The notes under the pieces were generated by a model. That model saw only the letters and a list, made by a program, of their open reading frames with translations, was not told the DNA's origin and made no database searches. From Actinacidiphila alni (GTDB lineage Bacteria > Actinomycetota > Actinomycetes > Streptomycetales > Streptomycetaceae): a DNA stretch of 64,000 nt. Both the position numbers and the translations under genes were made by a program. The DNA is taken from NCBI RefSeq assembly GCF_900112845.1, contig NZ_FONG01000012.1:1-64000 (forward strand). The letters are read 5' to 3'. Positions 58,901 through 64,000 of the stretch are shown one piece after another (the first letter of the stretch is position 1; each line of letters begins with the position of its first letter).

Positions 58901-58920
58901 CCTCGCACTGCCGAATCGCC

Positions 58921-60312
58921 TCAACCGACGTCGAGACGCAGCAGATCGTCCTCCGTCTCGCGCCGCACGATCACCCGCGCCGCGCCGTCCGCGACGGCGA
59001 CCACCGGGGGTCGCAGCGCGTGGTTGTAGTTGCTGGCCATGGCCCGGCAGTACGCGCCGGTGGCCGGTACGGCGAGCAGGTCGCCGGGCGCCAGGTCGGC
59101 GGGCAGGAAGGCGTCCTTGACCACGATGTCGCCGCTCTCGCAGTGCTTGCCGACGACCCGGCTGAGCATCGGCTCGGCGTCACTCGTACGGGACACCAGC
59201 GCGACGGTGTACTCGGCGTCGTACAGCGCGGTGCGGATGTTGTCCGACATCCCGCCGTCCACGCTGACGTACGTCCGCAGGCCCTCCAGCGGCTTGACCG
59301 TGCCGACCTCGTACAGCGTGAACGCGGTCGGGCCGACGATCGCCCGGCCCGGCTCCACCGACAGCCGCGGCACCGCCAGCCGCGCCGCCTCGCACTCCCG
59401 GGTGACGATCTCGCCGAGCGCCTTGGCGATCTCCTGCGGCTCGCGCGGGTCGTCGTCGGAGGTGTACGCGATGCCGAGGCCGCCGCCGAGGTCGATCTCC
59501 GGCAGCTCCACGCCGTGCTCGTCGCGCACCTCGGCCAGCAGCGACACGACGCGGCGGGCCGCCACCTCGAAGCCCGCCATGTCGAAGATCTGCGAGCCGA
59601 TGTGGCTGTGGATGCCGGCCAGCTCCAGGCTCTCCAGCTTCAGCACCCGGCGGACCGCCTCCGCGGCCTGCCCGCCGGCCAGCGCGAGACCGAACTTCTG
59701 GTCCTCGTGCGCGGTCGCGATGAATTCGTGGGTGTGCGCCTCGACGCCGACCGTCACCCGGATCTGCACCCGCTGCCGCTTGCCCTGCCGGGCCGCCTCC
59801 GCCGCGACCCGGGCGATCTCCTGGAAGGAGTCCAGCACGATCCGGCCGACCCCGGCCGACACCGCCCGCTCGATCTCGGCGTACGACTTGTTGTTGCCGT
59901 GCAGCGCGATCCGCTCGGCGGGCATGCCCGCGTCCAGCGCCACCGCCAGCTCCGTACCGGAGCACACGTCGAGATTGAGGCCCTCCTCGTTCAGCCACTT
60001 CACGACGGCCCGGGACAGGAACGCCTTGCCCGCGTAGAAGACGTCCGCGTCGTGCCCGAAGGCCGCCCGCCAGGCGCGGCAGCGGGCCCGGAAGTCCGCC
60101 TCGTCCAGGATGTACGCAGGCGTGCCGAACTCCTCGGCGAGCGCCCGCACGTCGAGCCCGCCGACCTCGGCGGCGCCGTCGGCGGCCCGGGTGACGGTAC
60201 GGGACCAGACGCGCGGGTCGAGGGTGTTGAGGTCGGCGGGCGGGGCGGCGTAGTGGCCCTCGGGCAGCACGTCGGCGTGCCGGGGCCCGGCGGGGTGTGC
60301 GGAACGGCTCAC
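58921..60312 (-). CDS. lysA: Diaminopimelate decarboxylase
   Basis: This 463-residue PLP enzyme makes lysine from meso-diaminopimelate. The PLP Lys is in DVFYAGKAFLSRAV, the phosphate loop is EIDLGGGLGIAY, and the active-site segments KHCESGD and GAYCRAMASNYN are present. GTG 60312 is used. It has no strong ribosome binding site, and the region in front carries 18-bp repeats. It lies downstream of nrtL and upstream of hom. Confidence 0.96.
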   Translation of the reverse strand: MSRSAHPAGPRHADVLPEGHYAAPPADLNTLDPRVWSRTVTRAADGAAEVGGLDVRALAEEFGTPAYILDEADFRARCRAWRAAFGHDADVFYAGKAFLSRAVVKWLNEEGLNLDVCSGTELAVALDAGMPAERIALHGNNKSYAEIERAVSAGVGRIVLDSFQEIARVAAEAARQGKRQRVQIRVTVGVEAHTHEFIATAHEDQKFGLALAGGQAAEAVRRVLKLESLELAGIHSHIGSQIFDMAGFEVAARRVVSLLAEVRDEHGVELPEIDLGGGLGIAYTSDDDPREPQEIAKALGEIVTRECEAARLAVPRLSVEPGRAIVGPTAFTLYEVGTVKPLEGLRTYVSVDGGMSDNIRTALYDAEYTVALVSRTSDAEPMLSRVVGKHCESGDIVVKDAFLPADLAPGDLLAVPATGAYCRAMASNYNHALRPPVVAVADGAARVIVRRETEDDLLRLDVG

Positions 60313-60319
60313 GGTGGTC

Positions 60320-60430
60320 GTCTTTCTTTGCGGAGGTCTGGTCTTTTGCTGGGGTCTGGTTCTTTTGCTGAGGTCTGATCTTTTGCTGAGGCCCGGTCTC
60401 TTGCTGAGGTCCGGTCTTTTGCTGAGGGCG
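60320..60430. repeat. 18-bp tandem repeats in the nrtL-lysA gap
   Basis: Six units of the form GTCTTTTGCTGAGGTCTG start near 60320, 60341, 60359, 60378, 60396 and 60414. They are mostly 18 bp long (one 19, the first 21) with 1-4 changes each. They fill the lysA leader almost completely. Confidence 0.9.
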
Positions 60431-60454
60431 GGGGTGCCGGCCTCTCCGGGACCC

Positions 60455-61468
60455 TCAGATGCGTTCGGGGGCGGTGATCCCGAGGAGCTGGAGGCCGTTG
60501 GCGAGCACGGTGCCCGTGGCGTCGGCGAGACGGATCCGGGCGGCGTGCGCGGCCGAGGGTTTCTCGTCGCCCTTGGGCAGGGCGGGGCACTCGTCCTGGA
60601 ACCGGAGGAAGGCGTCGGCGAGCCGCTCCAGGTGCCGGGCGAGCCGGTCCGGCGCGCGGCGCCGGGCGGCGGTCTCGACGACGCGGGGGAAGTCGGCGAT
60701 CAGGCCGAGCAGTTCGGTCTCCGCCGGGTGGTGGTACGGGTCGTCCACCGTGCTCTCGATGTCCACGCCCAGGTCATGGGCGTTGCGGAGCAGCGCCCGG
60801 GTGCGGGCGTGGGCGTAACGGATACGGAAGAGAGGGTTGGCGGCGCGCTGGGCGAGCAGCGCTTCGGCGTCCGCCGGGGCCGTCGTACGAGGTGCGTCCT
60901 CGGCCGGGGGCCGGAGCAGCGCCCAGCGGGCGGCGTCGGGACCGAGGCGGCGGAAGAGGTCTTCTTGTGTTGTGCGGTCTTCCTCGGTGAGGCTCAGCGG
61001 CTCGGCCGGCCCGGGTACGGCGCCGGCGGCACGCAGCAGGTCGTTGACGGTCTCGGCGACGAGCCGGCCGCGTACAGCGCCGGCGTCGGCGGGGACCACG
61101 GTGACGGCCTCCCCCGTAAGGCCCTCGCCCCGGCCGTACTCGCCGCGCTGCGCCCGCACCTGCCGTACGACATCGGCGTACGCCCACGCGTCGAGGGTGA
61201 TGTTGAGGAAGCCGGGACCGGCGATCTCGACCTGGGCGATGCCGGGCTCCGCGCTGAGCAGGCGGCTGAGGATCTCGGCGACCTGGCGGGGCGTACGGCC
61301 GGCGGGACCGGCCAGTTGCAGCGCCACATTCGTGGCGTAGTCCCCGCACCCGGGCCGCGGCGGGCGCTGCACCACCACCCGGTCCGGCACCGCGACCCGC
61401 AGCTCGTCCGCCGCGACGGCACGCCGCACCGTACCGATCACGGTGCGGGACAGCTCGGCAGGGGTCAC
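60455..61468 (-). CDS. nrtL: ArgS-related anticodon-binding protein NrtL
   Basis: This 337-residue protein has an arginyl-tRNA synthetase N-terminal domain (CGDYATNVALQLAGPAGRTPRQVAEIL...GPGFLNITLDAWA) and a C-terminal DALR anticodon-binding domain (NPLFRIRYAHARTRALLRNAHDLG...HLERLADAFLRFQDECPALP). The central Rossmann catalytic domain with HIGH and KMSKS is missing; about 580 residues would be expected for ArgS. It cannot charge tRNA but may bind it. It sits constantly beside lysA in streptomycetes. GTG 61468 is supported by TAGGCT-N7. Confidence 0.88.
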   Translation of the reverse strand: MTPAELSRTVIGTVRRAVAADELRVAVPDRVVVQRPPRPGCGDYATNVALQLAGPAGRTPRQVAEILSRLLSAEPGIAQVEIAGPGFLNITLDAWAYADVVRQVRAQRGEYGRGEGLTGEAVTVVPADAGAVRGRLVAETVNDLLRAAGAVPGPAEPLSLTEEDRTTQEDLFRRLGPDAARWALLRPPAEDAPRTTAPADAEALLAQRAANPLFRIRYAHARTRALLRNAHDLGVDIESTVDDPYHHPAETELLGLIADFPRVVETAARRRAPDRLARHLERLADAFLRFQDECPALPKGDEKPSAAHAARIRLADATGTVLANGLQLLGITAPERI

Positions 61469-61475
61469 GCGGCAA

Positions 61476-61481
61476 AGCCTA
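61476..61481 (-). promoter_or_regulatory. -10 element of a leaderless promoter (nrtL)
   Basis: TAGGCT on the minus strand is followed after 7 bases by GTG 61468. There is no ribosome binding site. Confidence 0.55.
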
Positions 61482-61528
61482 GGCGAGGAGTGGGTGCCCG
61501 GGTCGAGCGGGTTTTGACCCCCGCGCGG

Positions 61529-61951
61529 CTACGCGGGCCCTGGTGCGGAGGCGGCCCGGCCCCTCGGCTCGGGCGGCACACTGCCGCGCCGTACAAGCCG
61601 GCGGACGGTCTCCACCAGATCGGCGGGTTCAAAGGGCTTGGCGACATATGCGTCGACGCCGCTCGCCGCTTCCGGCAGCGTCCCGGCGCTCACCATCACG
61701 ATGCCGACCCGCCGCATCACCGGATCCGTGTCGGCCCGCAGCCGCGCCGCCGTCCGCACCCCGTCCAGCCGCGGCATCACCACGTCCAGCGTCACCACGT
61801 CCGGCCGCACCTGGTGCACGATCTCCAGGCACTCGGCACCATCGGCCGCGGTCACGACCTCGAAGCCCTCCAGCTCCAGGTTGACCCTGATCAGTTGCCG
61901 GATCACCTTGTTGTCATCCACAACAAGCACCCGGCCGGACGCACCCGCCAC
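61529..61951 (-). CDS. Single-domain response regulator (receiver only)
   Basis: This 140-residue protein has one CheY-like receiver: acidic pocket VLVVDDNKVIRQLI, phospho-acceptor Asp56 (VVTLDVVMPRLDG), Ser88 (MVSAG) and Lys105 (YVAKPFEP). A short Arg/Pro/Ala tail follows, and there is no output domain. It would signal by protein-protein contact. No kinase is nearby. GTG 61951 is fixed by TACTCT-N7-GTG and by where the receiver begins. Confidence 0.9.
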   Translation of the reverse strand: MAGASGRVLVVDDNKVIRQLIRVNLELEGFEVVTAADGAECLEIVHQVRPDVVTLDVVMPRLDGVRTAARLRADTDPVMRRVGIVMVSAGTLPEAASGVDAYVAKPFEPADLVETVRRLVRRGSVPPEPRGRAASAPGPA

Positions 61952-61958
61952 ACCTCGA

Positions 61959-61964
61959 AGAGTA
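61959..61964 (-). promoter_or_regulatory. -10 element of a leaderless promoter (response regulator)
   Basis: TACTCT on the minus strand is followed after 7 bases by GTG 61951. Confidence 0.5.
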
Positions 61965-62112
61965 GGCGCGCCCTTCGCGATGCGTCCGCGTTTTGCCCAT
62001 TTCTTCCCCGCCAAGGGTGAACCCGGCCTCCCCCGGCCCCCCGCAAACCCTGTCCAACCCACCCCCTCCAACCTGCTACTGTTCTACCCGTCGCCACCAC
62101 AACGGCGACGCC

Positions 62113-62184
62113 GCCCCCGTAGCTCAGGGGATAGAGCAACGGCCTCCGGAGCCGTGTGCGCAGGTTCGAATCCTGCCGGGGGCA
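62113..62184 (+). tRNA. tRNA-Arg (anticodon CCG)
   Basis: This is a 72-base cloverleaf. The acceptor stem GCCCCCG (62113-62119) pairs with CGGGGGC (62177-62183), and the discriminator is A62184. The D arm is GCTC...GAGC. The anticodon stem-loop ACGGC-CTCCGGA-GCCGT places CCG at the anticodon, reading CGG. The T arm is GCAGG-TTCGAAT-CCTGC. CCA is not encoded. TACTGT at 62077-62082 is a possible -10 element. Confidence 0.97.
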
Positions 62185-62200
62185 CCCTGTATTGGGTGCC
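62181..62200 (+). other. Hairpin overlapping the tRNA-Arg 3' end
   Basis: GGCACCC (62181-62187) and GGGTGCC (62194-62200) pair perfectly over 6 bases. The left arm uses the last bases of the acceptor stem, so it could compete with tRNA folding or mark 3' processing. Confidence 0.6.
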
Positions 62201-62201
62201 A

Positions 62202-62243
62202 AAAGACCCCGCCACCAGCGTCAACGCTGAGGTCGGGGTCTTT
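62202..62243 (+). terminator. Terminator after tRNA-Arg
   Basis: AAAGACCCCG (62202-62211) and CGGGGTCTTT (62234-62243) pair perfectly, with the inner stem AGCG-TCAA-CGCT. The right arm ends in TTT. Confidence 0.85.
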
Positions 62244-62291
62244 GCGTATGCGCAGCCGCACGCGGCCCGCCGCAGCCGTTTGCCAGTGATC

Positions 62292-62311
62292 ACGTAATGA
62301 CGACGTAATGA
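62292..62311. repeat. Direct repeat ACGTAATGA
   Basis: ACGTAATGA occurs at 62292-62300 and again at 62303-62311, 11 bp apart, beyond the tRNA terminator. Meaning unknown. Confidence 0.5.
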
Positions 62312-62363
62312 TCTTGAGGGCTCTCTCCGCAGGTCACGAGGAGCCGGCGGACATCCCTTCAGG

Positions 62364-62687
62364 TCACGGCGAGAAGCCGTCCGACTGATCCAGATGGAAC
62401 AGCAACCCATGTGTTTCGGGCGTCCAGCCGCACATGACGGCGGCCTGCACGGCAGCGGCGACGTCTGACGGGAGCACAGGCTTCCCCGGCAAAGAGATCA
62501 CGTTTCGCATGTGCGGCTGATCCGTTCTGACTGTGAGGAGTGCACCCGGGCGATCAGCGCGTTCGACCGTGTACGTGCAAAGCGTCCAGCCCATGAGCTG
62601 GTCGTACGTCGGTCTGCGCCGCAGTCGCCATCGATAGGTCACGCCATCGACCACGATCCGTCGCGAACCCTTTTCCACCCGCGCCAT
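62364..62687 (-). CDS. Small conserved hypothetical protein
   Basis: This 107-residue protein starts at ATG 62687 with GAGGGGG about 4 bases upstream. The sequence RRIVVDGVTYRWRLRRRPTYDQLMGWTLCTYTVERADRPGALLTV...NVISLPGKPVLPSDVAAAVQAAVMCGWTPE has the look of a beta-sheet N-terminal half and a helical C-terminal half. It resembles small proteins frequent in streptomycete accessory regions. No signal peptide. Function not recognised. Confidence 0.7.
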   Translation of the reverse strand: MARVEKGSRRIVVDGVTYRWRLRRRPTYDQLMGWTLCTYTVERADRPGALLTVRTDQPHMRNVISLPGKPVLPSDVAAAVQAAVMCGWTPETHGLLFHLDQSDGFSP

Positions 62688-62971
62688 GCGCCCCCTCAGC
62701 GGCGCTGACACTAGCGGATCACGCACGAGGCAACGATTGGTTTCCGTGGAGGCCGAAGGATGCTTCAGCGTCTGTCGAAGCTCCGACCAGCACGAACCGC
62801 ACTTCGTGGTTCTCCCGCTGCTGGAAGCCGATCCGGTGATGCGTCTCGCCGGAATCGGTCGAGGCGATGCCGGCAGAGGCCCCGTAGCAGAGGCAGCCCG
62901 AGAGCGACTGCGGCCGTCGACCGCGCGGCGCCGGTCGATGCGACCGTCGTGGCGGACGCCGGTCAGGCGGT

Positions 62972-63847
62972 TTACGTGCACCTGCGCAAGCCCAGGGTTC
63001 CCCGGGAATCGGCATCGACGTACACCTGGGAGAGATATCCGTGTCGCCCGTCCTTCCACAGGACGGAGTACCAGCGGTCGGAGGAGAAGGCGTACGGATT
63101 GCGCTCGATCCCGGCCGACGTGACGTCTTCGTTGGTGAGTTTCTCCCCCGTGCGCCAGCAGGACACGACGACCTTCGCGCCGCTCCACATCTCCGTACCA
63201 GCCACCTCGCAGCCTCGGGCCGCGCACCGGGAGACCGTCCGGGAGGAGAGGTAGACCGGGGTGGTGTCCTCGCTGAAGCCGGACGCTCCGAAGGCGACCT
63301 TGTTCTGGACGGTGGCGGAGGCGAAATCCACGGAAGGGGACTTGTGGCCCGAGTACAGCAGTGCCGCCGTCGTGGCCAGCGCGGCGAGGCCGCAGCTGGC
63401 CAGGGCGAGTAATCGGGTGCGCAGGCGCCAACGCGATTCCGCGGACACCGCGGTACCCGGCGGCACGGTGTCGCCTTCCTGTGCCGCGTCCCGGACGGCC
63501 GGCGGACCGGGGGGACCCGACGGCTGCCCGAGGTCAGTCGCCTCGGCGACGGTCGGCGCCACTCTCCCCGTATCGGCGGCCTCGGCAACTGCCCGGTGCG
63601 CATGGAGCCAATGGGCCCGCCACTCCTCGACGTCCGCTCCGCACGCGGTCGCGAAGGCGATGGCGACATCGAGCGTGGGCAACCGGCGTCCGGCACAAGC
63701 CTCTTGCAGCGTGCTCACGGAGTAATTGCTTCGAGCGGCAAGCTGGGTGTAGGTCAGGCCACGCGAGGCCCGCAGATCGCGCAGCCGCAGGGCGAAGTCG
63801 ATCAGCGGGGTGCCGTCAGGCTCCAGCGGGCGCTCGGGACGGGCCAT
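62972..63847 (-). CDS. XRE-family regulator with membrane anchor and extracytoplasmic domain
   Basis: This 291-residue protein has an N-terminal XRE helix-turn-helix at about residues 18-75 (FALRLRDLRASRGLTYTQLAARSNYSVSTLQEACAGRRLPTLDVAIAFATAC). A Pro/Ala/Thr linker follows, then one membrane span at about residues 146-166 (LLALASCGLAALATTAALLYS). The C-terminal domain of about 120 residues has four Cys (CAARGCEVAG, SCWRTGEK, LRRCT) and a YLSQVYVDAD ending like an SH3-type wall-associated fold. DNA binding inside and sensing outside is inferred. ATG 63847 is used. An inverted repeat lies upstream. Confidence 0.82.
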   Translation of the reverse strand: MARPERPLEPDGTPLIDFALRLRDLRASRGLTYTQLAARSNYSVSTLQEACAGRRLPTLDVAIAFATACGADVEEWRAHWLHAHRAVAEAADTGRVAPTVAEATDLGQPSGPPGPPAVRDAAQEGDTVPPGTAVSAESRWRLRTRLLALASCGLAALATTAALLYSGHKSPSVDFASATVQNKVAFGASGFSEDTTPVYLSSRTVSRCAARGCEVAGTEMWSGAKVVVSCWRTGEKLTNEDVTSAGIERNPYAFSSDRWYSVLWKDGRHGYLSQVYVDADSRGTLGLRRCT

Positions 63848-63914
63848 ATCCGCTCCTTCGGTTTTCCGGCTCTTACGGAAATCATCCTGTGTGTGGACCG
63901 GAAAAACGCCCCGA

Positions 63915-63935
63915 ACTGCGGAAATACGCCGCAGT
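63915..63935. promoter_or_regulatory. ACTGCGG-N7-CCGCAGT inverted repeat
   Basis: Perfect 7-bp arms at 63915-63921 and 63929-63935, 68 bases upstream of the XRE-type gene, make a candidate operator for autoregulation. Confidence 0.5.
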
Positions 63936-64000
63936 CCGTAGCGGGTTCTCCGGGATTCAATGGACTTCGTCCGCGACGTGATCCGGACTTCCGCCCCACG

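Noticed and set aside
60320..60430. 18-bp repeats considered as a CRISPR array
   Set aside because: Units are directly abutting without spacers and no cas genes are present.
60309..60590. Minus-strand frame through the lysA-leader repeats (SAKDQTSAKD-like)
   Set aside because: It overlaps the end of nrtL out of frame, has no ribosome binding site, and ends inside the lysA start. Probably only a reading of the repeats.
62688..62971. Minus-strand frame with a GETHHRIGFQQRENHEVRF-like stretch
   Set aside because: It has no start, no family recognised, and shifts into Arg/Pro-rich sequence antisense to nothing coherent. Left unannotated.
62113..64000. Integrated element at tRNA-Arg
   Set aside because: No integrase, excisionase or duplicated tRNA 3' end is visible. 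The two genes beyond could still be accessory, but there is no proof of an element in this window.

Overview
The window is a high-GC actinobacterial chromosome segment, almost certainly from a Streptomyces or close relative. The signs are strong GC bias at third codon positions, frequent GTG and TTG starts, and several leaderless TANNNT-N7-start genes. The gene content is diagnostic: the polarity proteins Scy and FilP side by side, the mismatch endonuclease NucS, isobutyryl-CoA mutase, an R/G/N/Q-rich Rho, and the block lysA-hom-thrC-thrB-rho-rpmE-prfA-prmC-Sua5-PTP-glyA-WecA-like-atp. The gene order follows the conserved core order I remember for S. coelicolor around SCO5352-SCO5415; that comparison is from memory, not an alignment.

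Left edge (1-2.1 kb): an accessory spot with the C-terminal part of a large Ala-rich polymorphic-toxin-like protein, an overlapping small gene that looks like its immunity partner, a terminator, and an orphan DUF397 gene. Next (2.2-15.8 kb) come icmA with a perfect 24-bp palindrome in front, two DUF3817 membrane proteins, MarR regulators, an MFS exporter with a divergent ArsR-type regulator, a DUF2127 gene followed by three AIM24 paralogues, and meaB, a thiolase and methylmalonyl-CoA epimerase. IcmA, MeaB, the epimerase, the thiolase, a hydroxybutyryl-CoA dehydrogenase and a PduO-type cobalamin adenosyltransferase together form a B12-dependent branched/odd-chain acyl-CoA theme.

Centre (15.9-34 kb): scy and filP, two tandem ABC ATPase/permease pairs, an F420-type oxidoreductase, nucS, a large membrane-anchored ATPase with a Thr/Pro-rich tail, a STAS protein lacking the usual phosphoserine, and DUF2550. 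Then the full F1Fo ATP synthase operon atpI-B-E-F-H-A-G-D-C runs on the minus strand (34.4-42.3 kb), with a Rex/CRP-like operator upstream and strong hairpins inside it.

Right part (42.5-62 kb), all minus strand: cell-envelope, translation and amino-acid genes. These are a WecA/TagO-like transferase, a divergent SHMT, a low-Mr phosphatase, Sua5, PrmC, PrfA, L31, an LCP ligase, a secreted trypsin-like protease with FG-GAP repeats, Rho, the threonine and lysine genes, NrtL and a single-domain response regulator. A tRNA-Arg(CCG) with a terminator follows, then two less conserved genes, one a membrane-anchored XRE-type protein.

Three places hold genes cut off at their N-termini (about 5.4, 12.65 and 33.48 kb), which suggests local deletions. 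Three intergenic gaps carry unrelated 18-bp tandem repeats. No CRISPR array, insertion sequence, rRNA or origin was seen.
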